NCBI RefSeq assembly: GCF_002224265.1
Contig: NZ_CP012882.1
Coordinates: 1,488,001 to 1,552,000 of the forward strand
Direction: 5' to 3'
Origin: Vibrio vulnificus NBRC 15645 = ATCC 27562
GTDB taxonomy: Bacteria; Pseudomonadota; Gammaproteobacteria; Enterobacterales; Vibrionaceae
DNA length: 64,000 nucleotides
Under the pieces are notes generated by a model. The model had not been told where the DNA came from. It did no database searches and saw only the letters and a program-made list of their open reading frames with translations. Position numbers and translations under genes: made by a program. The first letter of the stretch is position 1. Each line of letters opens with the position of its first letter. Below are positions 10,427 to 18,412 of this stretch, piece by piece.

Positions 10427-11050
10427 ATGCTTGATAAAAAATCTACTTTAAACAACATCTTCTGTACCATTGCTCTGTTTATCGCTTCATTTGGTTCGGC
10501 TTTCGCTAGCACGCAAGCCCTCGTTAGCGAGAAACAATGCGATGCATGCCATGGAGCAAATGGTGTGAGTGGGCACACTGATATACCCACCATTGCGGGC
10601 ATTCCTGAGTTCAATCTCAGCGACCAAATGCTACGCTACTTAGAAGGACGCCCCGCCAAAACCGTCCAACACGTGTCGGGAGATATCAGTCAATCCGGAG
10701 ACATGGCAACCATCGTTCGTTCTTTAACAGAAGACGAAATTGAACAACTCGCAGCCTACTACGCTGACATGGAGTTTGTTCGCGCAAAACAACCTTTTGA
10801 TCAAACACTGGTAAACCAAGGTAAAGCCATTCATCTAAAAAGTTGCGAAAGTTGTCATGCCGATGGAGGAAGCGATCCTCTTGATGAAGCTTCCATTTTA
10901 GCAGGCCAACAAAAAGGCTATTTGTTAACAACCTTAACGCAATTTCATCAAGGCCAACGCTCAGCAGACAAGAAAATGGATAAAGCGATTAAAGCATTAT
11001 CTCAAGAAGAGCGACAAGCACTTGTTGAATATTATGCAAGCTTCCAATAA
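10427..11050 (+). CDS. pdsA: Periplasmic diheme cytochrome c (PdsA-like)
   Basis: 207 residues: signal peptide ending near SAFAS, then two class I cytochrome c domains with CDACH (about residue 38) and CESCH (about residue 141), a cytochrome c4-like tandem. RBS AGGAA before ATG 10427. It is followed after 26 bases by the tetraheme CymA-like gene. In Vibrio natriegens a periplasmic diheme cytochrome named PdsA carries electrons from CymA to MtrA; the same neighbours here suggest the same job. The PdsA name rests on context and domain plan, not on an alignment. Confidence 0.75.
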   Translation: MLDKKSTLNNIFCTIALFIASFGSAFASTQALVSEKQCDACHGANGVSGHTDIPTIAGIPEFNLSDQMLRYLEGRPAKTVQHVSGDISQSGDMATIVRSLTEDEIEQLAAYYADMEFVRAKQPFDQTLVNQGKAIHLKSCESCHADGGSDPLDEASILAGQQKGYLLTTLTQFHQGQRSADKKMDKAIKALSQEERQALVEYYASFQ

Positions 11051-11076
11051 ATACGTTTATATCAGGGAGTCGTCTT

Positions 11077-11634
11077 ATGAGCCTATGGGATAAACCTCGC
11101 AGCAAATGGTGGTTAGGCGTTCCACTTGGAGGCGTTGTGGCTGTTGTTATTGGTGCCATAGCCATGACCGGCTTTCATTGGGGTATGACGTTCACCAACA
11201 GCAATGCGTTTTGTTTTGGCTGCCATATTGGGATGGATACAATTGTTGAAGAATACCAAGAGTCCGTTCATTTCAAGAACGCTAAAGGTGTGATTGCGGC
11301 AACGTGCAGTGATTGCCATGTCCCTCGCGAATTGCTGCCTAAGCTCAAGTTAAAAATCATGGCGACTGCGGATATCTTTCACAAGTTGTCGGGCGACATC
11401 ACTCTGGACAACTTTGAGACTGAGCATCGACCTAGACTGTTTGAAAAAGTCACCAACGAATTTGTGGCAAACAAATCACAGCAGTGCCGCTATTGCCATC
11501 GTGTTGAGTTGATGGATTTCACTGCGCAAGATCGAACGGTCGCTCGTCGGCATCAAACCATGGAGGAAAGAGAGAAATCGTGTATCGACTGTCATGCGGG
11601 AATCGCGCACAAACTGCCACAACAATCTGAATAA
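11077..11634 (+). CDS. cymA: Tetraheme NapC/NirT-family quinol dehydrogenase, CymA-like
   Basis: 185 residues with one N-terminal membrane anchor (about 12-36), a short periplasmic tetraheme domain and four heme motifs: CFGCH, CSDCH, CRYCH, CIDCH. Size and plan match Shewanella CymA, which oxidises menaquinol and feeds periplasmic and outer-membrane reductases. RBS AGGGAG. It is second in a two-gene operon with the diheme cytochrome. NapC and TorC-like paralogues are alternatives, but there are no nap or torA genes here and mtrCAB is adjacent. Confidence 0.88.
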   Translation: MSLWDKPRSKWWLGVPLGGVVAVVIGAIAMTGFHWGMTFTNSNAFCFGCHIGMDTIVEEYQESVHFKNAKGVIAATCSDCHVPRELLPKLKLKIMATADIFHKLSGDITLDNFETEHRPRLFEKVTNEFVANKSQQCRYCHRVELMDFTAQDRTVARRHQTMEEREKSCIDCHAGIAHKLPQQSE

Positions 11635-11655
11635 ACACGACGATAGTGCAATCGC

Positions 11656-11798
11656 TATACCCAAACAACTTGGCGTTGCAGGTAGGGGGCAAATGAGTGA
11701 GTCCCCATGCGCATAGATACGCTATGTGATTGGGCCGGGCTAGCGATCAGTGAACGAATGCAGCCAACACCGTTGCAGCTTCTAGTAGGAAGGGGATA
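11656..11798. repeat. ERIC-type intergenic repeat, copy 1
   Basis: About 143 bases, starting TATACCCAAACAACTTGGCG and ending near AGTAGGAAGGGGATA. It is an imperfect long palindrome with the ERIC landmarks TTGCAGGTAGG, GAGTGAGTCCCC and GCAGCCAACACCGTTGCAGC. The copy at 15549-15689 is its close relative. It lies between cymA and the next convergent gene. Confidence 0.85.
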
Positions 11799-11899
11799 AG
11801 TGGCTATGCTTACCAAGTAAATAGCATAAGGTCACGCTCATTTGCCTATGCTAAGTCCCCTATTTTGAAAAATAACTGTATTTAAAAATAACCATATTG

Positions 11900-11930
11900 A
11901 TAAATAAAAAGGCGAGCCGATTGGCTCGCC
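11900..11930 (-). terminator. Intrinsic terminator of the FGE-like gene
   Basis: Read on the minus strand: GGCGAGCC, loop AATC, GGCTCGCC, then a T-rich tract (TTTTTATTTATC). It lies 20 bases past the stop codon at 11952. Confidence 0.88.
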
Positions 11931-11951
11931 ATTCACATGACTTACTGATGC

Positions 11952-13763
11952 TTACAGTACTCTGACAACTCGGAATCCTGCAAAGTTTGCTGCAGAATCA
12001 GGAGAAATAAATAACTGAGATTCCGCTTTTGCTTTTTCAGGAGAGAAGCTCCAAGCACCGCCTTTTAATAAGCCTTTGCTGTCTGCGGTCCACTCCCAGA
12101 CGTTACCAACCACATCATAGAGGCCAAAGCCATTGGCACTAAATGATTTCACTGGAGAAGTGCTGTTATTTGACCAAGGAGTTCCGCCCCATCCTGTATT
12201 AGCTTGGCCCGAACCAAACTTCTCGCCCCACCAATACTCCGCTTCCGAGCCTGCTCTCGCTGCGATCTCCCACTCGTCTTCGGTAGGCAATCGGTAGTGG
12301 TAGCCTGTTTTGTCGGACAGCCAGTTAACGTAGGCGTTTGCGTCATTTTGACTGACACAGACAACCGGAGAGTTTTCTTGCTGACTGAAACCCGGATCAC
12401 GCCAGTATTTGTTGGCTATAGGAGTGATCGCCGCTTGTTCGATACGAGTACAGATTTTGTGTAGTTCAGCATCTGTCTGATAGTTACTTTGGTCAACAAA
12501 AGCACGGAACTGTGCAACCGTAATCGGCGTGGTACTTATCGAAAATCCACGATTCAAGCGAACTTGCTTACCCGCACGCTCACCGACCATATAAGTGCCT
12601 TCTGTCACGACCGCCATTTCCGGTGCTGGTAATGAACCCAAGTTATCCGCAAACGTCTCACCCGTCTTGGCGACATTGCGTTTTGCTACTAGGTTTGCTC
12701 TCAGTGCTTGGTCTTGGCTAACCATCAGATCGGTACGGAAGGTACTGTAGCCTTCTTTCTCAATGCTGATCTGGTGATTGCCCATCGGCAGCATAATCTC
12801 AACGGGTGTGGAGCCGTACTTCACGCCATCAATCAAAACGGTATCACCATATTGATTGGAACGAATGGTCAGCGTATGCCAAGCGGTTTCGGTCACTTTT
12901 TCACCGTCAACGACCTGACTTGGAGAAAAACAGTATTTTGAATCAATGTTCAGCAGCTTACACGGCGCATTTTCAGCCGGTCGCGTGTTTAAAGAAACCT
13001 TGAGAATTTGCGTGTATTGATTCTCACCAGAAAATTCAGCTTTCGACGACTGGTGCTTCAATACATGGATATTAAGAGCCGCTTGCGATTGATTCTGCTT
13101 GGCCAATTTGGCTTCGGTTGTTCCATCGATCAGTTCGTTTTGATACTGACGAACCGCTTTTTGCAGCGCTAAAGTTGTTGTTTGTTTCGCACATTGTTCA
13201 AGTGTCATATCGCTACGACAAGTATTGGTGAACGATACGGTGAGATCCCCTTTCTGGCTGATTTCACTGCGTATGGTCGCAATACGAGCACGTTGACGTT
13301 CTTCTTGAAGCTGTGCAATTTTGCCACGAATCACCGTTTCTTCTGCGTTAATCGCGGCCAATTCGCTTGCGAGTGTTTCATGCGTTTGACGCGCTTCGAG
13401 CTGCTCGCTTTGATTCTGCTTGACCTTAGACCAAGCGGACTGATAGGCACTCTGAGCGGGCATCAAATCAAAATCAGGCGTATCACTTAAACGTTGATAA
13501 TCTTTCTCAAGCTGTTGCTTCGCCTTATCGAGTCGCGCAACAAGTTCAGCCTCTTGTTGTTTCAATCGCTCAAGCTGCTCTGCTTGGTTATTCAACTGAT
13601 TCTGTTTAGCCGATTTCTTCTTTTCCGTATCGCTAAGCAACGTGTTTTGGGTGAACAAAGCGTCATCAACAACCACCACAGGGCTTGCTTCTTCCGCCAT
13701 CGCAGGAATTCCAGCAACAACAGGCAGCATGGCAAGTGTAAGTGCAGAAAAAACTAAACGCAT
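11952..13763 (-). CDS. Periplasmic coiled-coil / PEGA / FGE-like (SUMF) protein
   Basis: Start ATG 13761-13763 gives a clean signal peptide (MRLVFSALT... AMA|EE); 603 residues. Order: a Gln/Glu/Lys-rich coiled coil (about 40-180), a middle domain, a PEGA domain (about 298-335, with YGSTPVEIMLPMGNHQ) and a C-terminal formylglycine-generating-enzyme-like domain (about 380-603, with GNVWEWT and GFRVVRVL). The cysteine pair used by true FGE in the segment after the GGxW motif is not visible here (GGAWSFSPEKAKAESQL), so sulfatase activation is unlikely; a structural or sensing role is more plausible. The N-terminal two-thirds is paralogous to the next gene upstream. Function unknown. Confidence 0.8.
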   Translation of the reverse strand: MRLVFSALTLAMLPVVAGIPAMAEEASPVVVVDDALFTQNTLLSDTEKKKSAKQNQLNNQAEQLERLKQQEAELVARLDKAKQQLEKDYQRLSDTPDFDLMPAQSAYQSAWSKVKQNQSEQLEARQTHETLASELAAINAEETVIRGKIAQLQEERQRARIATIRSEISQKGDLTVSFTNTCRSDMTLEQCAKQTTTLALQKAVRQYQNELIDGTTEAKLAKQNQSQAALNIHVLKHQSSKAEFSGENQYTQILKVSLNTRPAENAPCKLLNIDSKYCFSPSQVVDGEKVTETAWHTLTIRSNQYGDTVLIDGVKYGSTPVEIMLPMGNHQISIEKEGYSTFRTDLMVSQDQALRANLVAKRNVAKTGETFADNLGSLPAPEMAVVTEGTYMVGERAGKQVRLNRGFSISTTPITVAQFRAFVDQSNYQTDAELHKICTRIEQAAITPIANKYWRDPGFSQQENSPVVCVSQNDANAYVNWLSDKTGYHYRLPTEDEWEIAARAGSEAEYWWGEKFGSGQANTGWGGTPWSNNSTSPVKSFSANGFGLYDVVGNVWEWTADSKGLLKGGAWSFSPEKAKAESQLFISPDSAANFAGFRVVRVL

Positions 13764-13841
13764 GATAAATACTTCATTAAAACTTAGGGAACATGCCAAA
13801 TTATCGAAAAATGGCGTTTAAATAAAAATGCGAAAGCAGGG

Positions 13842-14939
13842 TTACCCCTGCTTATCTTCAACCAACTTGACCCAAACGGTATCGGTCGAACCGACATAAA
13901 TCTCACGATTATACGTTTCATAGCCCGGTTTCGACACCGTAAAACGATGCTTGCCTTTAGGCAAGAGCAATTCGACTGGCGTACTTCCGTAGCTAACACC
14001 GTTGATCGTCACCGCATCATTGTACTGATCCGATCTTACCGTTACTGTGACCCAATCTTTTTTCTCTTGCTTTGATGAGTTACTGCTTGCTGATAAACAG
14101 TAGCGGCTTGATACAGAAAGTAGTTTACATGCTGCCGTTGCTTCTGGTTTCGCTTGAAGCTGAGCTTGAATACTCGTGCTATACGCACCATTGCCTGAGA
14201 AGCCACTTTCAATCGTTTGACTCTCTTGAACGTGGATGTTTAACTGAACACCTTGCAAGTTTTGCTTCGCCAACACCGATTCCGTCAAGCCTGACAAAAG
14301 TTTATCTTTAAAAGTGTTTACGGCTTTTTGCTTGGTGAGGTATTTGCCTTGGCTAATACACTCTCCAATCGTCATCGTTGATGAACAAGTCGTCGTGTAA
14401 CGTGTTTCTAGTACCGCGCTTTCGCGAAGTTCTGCTTCCAAACGTTTTACACGCGCTTCAACGTGAGACTCTTGTAAGTTCGTGTATTCACTGTTTAAGC
14501 GTGCCAGCTTCTGTTTTAGCTGAGATAAACGAGATTCGCTTTCTACGATACTTTGATCACTCTTGAGCTTTTCGTTTTGATTCTGTTTCAGCGCTTCCCA
14601 AGACTCTTGGTATTTTTTCTGAAAAGAAACAAGGTCAGTATCTGGATCTTCCAGTAAACGAGCATACTGCTTATCAAGAGCAGATTTCGCTCGGTTACGT
14701 TTCGCTTCCAGCTCTTCAGCTTCTCGCTGCAAACGAGCGTTGTCGCCTTTCAATCCTTTCAGTTGACTGCTTTCTTCGCTGTATTGCTCTTCTACTGCTT
14801 TGATCTCTTGTTGTTTTGCATCGATTTTTTCATCAACGGCGGCAACTGGATCGGCCTGATTCACCTCTTCTGCCAACACAGAAGATGCCCATGGAAAACT
14901 TAGCGCAAGCAAAAGCGCTGGGATTGGACGTATGTTCAT
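13842..14939 (-). CDS. Periplasmic coiled-coil / PEGA-domain protein
   Basis: 365 residues from ATG 14937-14939; signal peptide ending near SSVLAEE. A long coiled coil (about 35-200, KxxE/QxxL-rich) is followed by a conserved middle domain and a C-terminal PEGA domain (about 305-345, YGSTPVELLLPKGKHRF). It resembles the neighbouring FGE-like protein over its whole length but lacks the FGE domain, so the pair arose by duplication with domain gain or loss. PEGA domains are usually extracytoplasmic and thought to bind ligands or envelope structures. 78 bases separate the two genes; likely one operon read from 14939. Confidence 0.8.
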   Translation of the reverse strand: MNIRPIPALLLALSFPWASSVLAEEVNQADPVAAVDEKIDAKQQEIKAVEEQYSEESSQLKGLKGDNARLQREAEELEAKRNRAKSALDKQYARLLEDPDTDLVSFQKKYQESWEALKQNQNEKLKSDQSIVESESRLSQLKQKLARLNSEYTNLQESHVEARVKRLEAELRESAVLETRYTTTCSSTMTIGECISQGKYLTKQKAVNTFKDKLLSGLTESVLAKQNLQGVQLNIHVQESQTIESGFSGNGAYSTSIQAQLQAKPEATAACKLLSVSSRYCLSASSNSSKQEKKDWVTVTVRSDQYNDAVTINGVSYGSTPVELLLPKGKHRFTVSKPGYETYNREIYVGSTDTVWVKLVEDKQG

Positions 14940-15548
14940 AGTTCCCTGCTCAAATAACGTTACATTCTGTACGTGCAAAACGAGATAAGCATCTCGTTAA
15001 TCTAAACAAACCTTCCTTCTAGTACCGCGACAAATCCGTACTTGAGAAGAAGCTCAAGAGCTCTGCTAATTATTAGAAACGATCTCCTGAAAAATCATTG
15101 TATATCAATCCTGTTGAGAATATTGTTTTCAAAGTCTAAACCAAATCACACTTTTGAGCTAATTACATAATTTTATCGCTCAATTTTACTCCTGCTGACA
15201 GTAATGGCATCAAGAAACAACCAGTTACATTACGAAAACTATTGAATAACCGAGCATCGTTTGCTGTTCAAAAAGTCAGCATTATTAGCAAAAACTGTGT
15301 TTTCAATTGAAACCACACCAATATCTCTCTATAGAACATTTAACACAAAACGCCTAGTGAGATAGCTCAACAAGTTGAAAGCGTGAGCTAATCAAAAAAA
15401 CCTATCCACCATCTCAGCCTTAAGCCATGCTCAACTAGAGGGCAATCACAATCTTGGTTTTGCATGGTGTTTTATTATTGAAACCGCTATTCTTCTGTAC
15501 CTTCTACCCAAATAACGTCGATATCTTCAACTTGTCGCGCGGCGAATC

Positions 15549-15689
15549 TATACCCAAATTGCTTGGAGTTGCAGGTAGGCGGCAAGTGAGTGAATCCCCA
15601 TGAAGATAGATGAACTATGTGATTGGGCCGAGGCGTACCAGTGAACGAACGTAGCCAACACCGCTGCAGCTTCAAGCAGGTTGTGGATA
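15549..15689. repeat. ERIC-type intergenic repeat, copy 2
   Basis: About 141 bases, TATACCCAAATTGCTTGGAG to GCAGGTTGTGGATA, closely similar to copy 1 in the same orientation, including GAGTGAATCCCC, TATGTGATTGGGCC and GCTGCAGCTTC. The two copies bracket the PEGA/FGE-like gene pair. Confidence 0.85.
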
Positions 15690-15728
15690 TTCATTTTCGC
15701 TCAGCCAAGCATCTCTCCGTTATTTGAG

Positions 15729-15734
15729 TATAAT
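15729..15734 (+). promoter_or_regulatory. Candidate -10 element of cti
   Basis: Perfect TATAAT 33 bases before the cti ATG. No good -35 hexamer is seen at standard spacing, so this is only a partial promoter assignment. Confidence 0.4.
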
Positions 15735-15766
15735 AAACGCTATGGCTTATTTAGACGATTAACCAA

Positions 15767-18121
15767 ATGAAATTTAGAACATTTCTAATACTAGCAGTAG
15801 TCACACTTTTTGCAGGTTGTGCCACCTATACTGGGCTCAACTATGACCAACTGTTTGGCGAGGCCGAAGTCCGTGACCGGACCGAGCACATTCAATCGGC
15901 TCAAAGTGCGTTTTTTATGCACGATGTCAAACCCATCATCGAAAACCGATGTGTGGTTTGTCACGCTTGCTACGACGCGCCATGTCAACTCAAGCTCTCT
16001 TCCGTAGAAGGTATTGACCGCGGCGCAAGCAAGACGCTCGTTTATCAAGGGACTCGTCTTACAGCCACGGCACCTACTCGCTTGTTTGAAGATGCGCAAA
16101 CCACGCAAGAGTGGCGTGATGCAGGCTTTCATCCTGTGCTCAATGAGCGTGCCCAAACTGGTGTTGCCAACATTGATGCTGGCTTGATTGCGCGATTGCT
16201 GCAACAAAAGGAGCGTCATCCCCTTCCTCAACAGGACCAGCTTGAAGGATTTGATTTTTCGATTGATCGCGAACAGACCTGTCCGACGATTGAAGAATTT
16301 GATCAGTACGAGCGGACCAACCCAAGCTGGGGAATGCCCTTTGGTATGCCCAACCTTTCGGCCAAAGAACACCAAACGCTCATGGCTTGGCTGGAAAATG
16401 GCGCGATCATGAACGATCACATTCCGCTCACACGTGATCAGGCGGCGGAGATCACGCGATACGAGCAAATGTTCAATAAGAGTTCGCGTAAAAACCAGCT
16501 TGCCGCACGTTATATCTACGAGCATCTTTTTTTATCGCACCTCTATTTCTCTGAGTTAGAGGGGGAACCTCGCTTCTTTACTATGGTTCGTTCGTCCACC
16601 CCACCAGGCGAACCCATACAGCGCATTGTCACTCGTCGCCCCTATGATGATCCGGGTGTAGAACGTGTTTACTACCGAATCATTCCCGAGCAAGGCACGA
16701 TTGTCGATAAGACACACATGCCTTTCGCTCTGAATAGCCAGCGAATGAAGGATTGGAAAGCGTGGTTTATTGACGCAGATTACGTCGTCGAGCAGTTGCC
16801 AAGTTACGATCCTGAGATTGCGGCCAACCCAATGAGTGCTTTTATTGACCTCCCAGTGAAAGCACGCTTTAAGTTCATGCTAGATAACGCACAAAACACC
16901 ATTATGGCTTACATAAAGGGGCCAGTGTGTCGCGGGCAATTGGCGCTGAATGTGATTAACGATCGTTTCTGGGTTTTCTTCCTCGATCCTGACAAAGCGG
17001 ATATTCCGGAGGTTAACGAGTTTTATCGCTCACAAGCCGATAATCTAAAACTACCGGGCGAACTTGAAAGTAATACCCTACCAGTCACCAATTGGGTCAA
17101 ATATTCGACACAACAAGCTCGCTATTTAGAAGCAAAATCGGAGTTTATTAACCATTGGTTTAAAAATGGTACGCATCTCAACACCGACATCATATGGGAT
17201 GGTAATGGCACTAACCCCAATGCCGCATTAACGGTGTTCCGTCACTTTGATAGTGCCTCTGTGGTACAGGGATTGGTGGGTGAGAAGCCCAAAACGGCCT
17301 GGGTTCTCGACTACGCTTTGCTAGAACGCATCCACTACTTGTTAGTGGCGGGTTTTGATGTGTATGGCAACTTTGGTCATCAATTAATCACTCGCATGTT
17401 TATGGATTTTCTTCGTTTAGAAGGTGAAAGTAATTTCATCGCCTTGTTGCCCGCAGATATGCGCCATCAAGAGCAATCCAGCTGGTATCAACAGCAAAAC
17501 CGCCAACTGAGCGATTTCTTGCAGCGCAATGTGGCGCCCTTTAGCCAACCAACTAGCGTTGTATATAAAACCGATGATCCTAAGTCCGAGCTGTTTGACA
17601 TATTACGCCGTCAAGTGAGCCCAATCCTGAATGCACGCTATGAGATTGTCGATACTGGCATGAGCGTGAAAAACGAAGCATTGCTGAAGTCATTGAATTT
17701 GGTAAAAGGTGAAAAACTGTTGCCTATCCCGCAAATTACCATGTTGATGGTCAAAGCAGATACTGGGAAAGAGCAGCTTTATACACTGCTTCATAACAAT
17801 GCACATTTGAACATCTCAAGTTTGTTTAATGAAGAGAAAAATCGTGACCCAGCGAACGACAGTCTCACCATAGTGCGTGGCGTTGTCGGGAGCTACCCTG
17901 CGGCATTCTTCTTGTTAAACGAAAACCAAGTGGCTGAGTTCGTCCAAATCATTACTGCAATGAAATCTGAGCAAGACTACGTTAAGTTATTGGATAAATT
18001 TGCGATTCGTCGTAGCTCAACCAATTTCTGGTCGTTTAGCGACAAAGTTCATACTTGGTATCGCAACGATCAACCTATCGAATTTGGATTGCTTGACTAT
18101 AATCGTTTTGAGAACCGATAG
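15767..18121 (+). CDS. cti: Fatty acid cis/trans isomerase (cytochrome c-type)
   Basis: 784 residues, the normal Cti length. A lipoprotein-like signal peptide (LFAGC) is followed by the Cti heme-binding segment RCVVCHACYDAPCQLKL near residue 62. Family role: a periplasmic heme enzyme that converts cis-unsaturated acyl chains of membrane phospholipids to trans without shifting the double bond, quickly stiffening the membrane under solvent, heat or osmotic stress. It is followed after 26 bases by a small gene with a strong RBS, probably co-transcribed. Confidence 0.93.
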   Translation: MKFRTFLILAVVTLFAGCATYTGLNYDQLFGEAEVRDRTEHIQSAQSAFFMHDVKPIIENRCVVCHACYDAPCQLKLSSVEGIDRGASKTLVYQGTRLTATAPTRLFEDAQTTQEWRDAGFHPVLNERAQTGVANIDAGLIARLLQQKERHPLPQQDQLEGFDFSIDREQTCPTIEEFDQYERTNPSWGMPFGMPNLSAKEHQTLMAWLENGAIMNDHIPLTRDQAAEITRYEQMFNKSSRKNQLAARYIYEHLFLSHLYFSELEGEPRFFTMVRSSTPPGEPIQRIVTRRPYDDPGVERVYYRIIPEQGTIVDKTHMPFALNSQRMKDWKAWFIDADYVVEQLPSYDPEIAANPMSAFIDLPVKARFKFMLDNAQNTIMAYIKGPVCRGQLALNVINDRFWVFFLDPDKADIPEVNEFYRSQADNLKLPGELESNTLPVTNWVKYSTQQARYLEAKSEFINHWFKNGTHLNTDIIWDGNGTNPNAALTVFRHFDSASVVQGLVGEKPKTAWVLDYALLERIHYLLVAGFDVYGNFGHQLITRMFMDFLRLEGESNFIALLPADMRHQEQSSWYQQQNRQLSDFLQRNVAPFSQPTSVVYKTDDPKSELFDILRRQVSPILNARYEIVDTGMSVKNEALLKSLNLVKGEKLLPIPQITMLMVKADTGKEQLYTLLHNNAHLNISSLFNEEKNRDPANDSLTIVRGVVGSYPAAFFLLNENQVAEFVQIITAMKSEQDYVKLLDKFAIRRSSTNFWSFSDKVHTWYRNDQPIEFGLLDYNRFENR

Positions 18122-18147
18122 CACAACCTAACGTAAAGGAGGTTCCC

Positions 18148-18333
18148 ATGAGTATCCGAGATAGAATCGAAGCTCTGGAGCAACAAATTTACGTCGCTTG
18201 TTCTGAAGGTGATTATGACACCGTGAACATGCTAGAGAGCAAATTAGAACGCCTAAGAGGGCGTGTTGAGCATCCATTTGATGACGACCCTAACGCGCTG
18301 GATACCCAGTTTGATTGGGACAGCGACAATTAA
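18148..18333 (+). CDS. Small conserved-type protein downstream of cti
   Basis: 61 residues, acidic (C-terminal FDWDSDN) with an N-terminal heptad-like helix. The RBS AAAGGAGG is near-perfect, 8 bases before ATG 18148. It lies between cti and a terminator, so it is the last gene of the cti operon. No domain recognised; probably cytoplasmic. Confidence 0.75.
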   Translation: MSIRDRIEALEQQIYVACSEGDYDTVNMLESKLERLRGRVEHPFDDDPNALDTQFDWDSDN

Positions 18334-18355
18334 CTGGGTAAATATCGGGCATAAA

Positions 18356-18383
18356 AAAGCCTCCGTTGATTGACGGAGGCTTT
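18356..18383. terminator. Bidirectional terminator
   Basis: AAAGCCTCCGT, 6-base loop, ACGGAGGCTTT, followed by TCTTTTT on the plus strand and preceded by an A-run, so it can end both the cti operon and the converging torS. Confidence 0.9.
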
Positions 18384-18412
18384 CTTTTTGGCCGGGAGCT
18401 GCTTGGAAAACG

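Larger units (their letters stand above)
11635..11951. other. Intergenic stretch after cymA
   Basis: Holds the ERIC repeat (11656-11798), an AT-rich tail and the terminator of the PEGA/FGE-like gene (11900-11930). No gene seen. Confidence 0.6.
14940..15766. other. Long intergenic region between the PEGA operon and cti
   Basis: About 830 bases. The part next to the PEGA gene (14990-15400) is AT-rich and looks non-coding; it must hold that operon's promoter. The right part contains the second ERIC copy (15549-15689) and the cti promoter. I see no supported gene; the short minus-strand frame over 15487-15675 runs through the ERIC repeat. Confidence 0.6.

Noticed and set aside
15487..15675. 62-codon frame between the PEGA gene and cti
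   Set aside because: Most of it lies in the ERIC repeat, which commonly carries open frames by chance.
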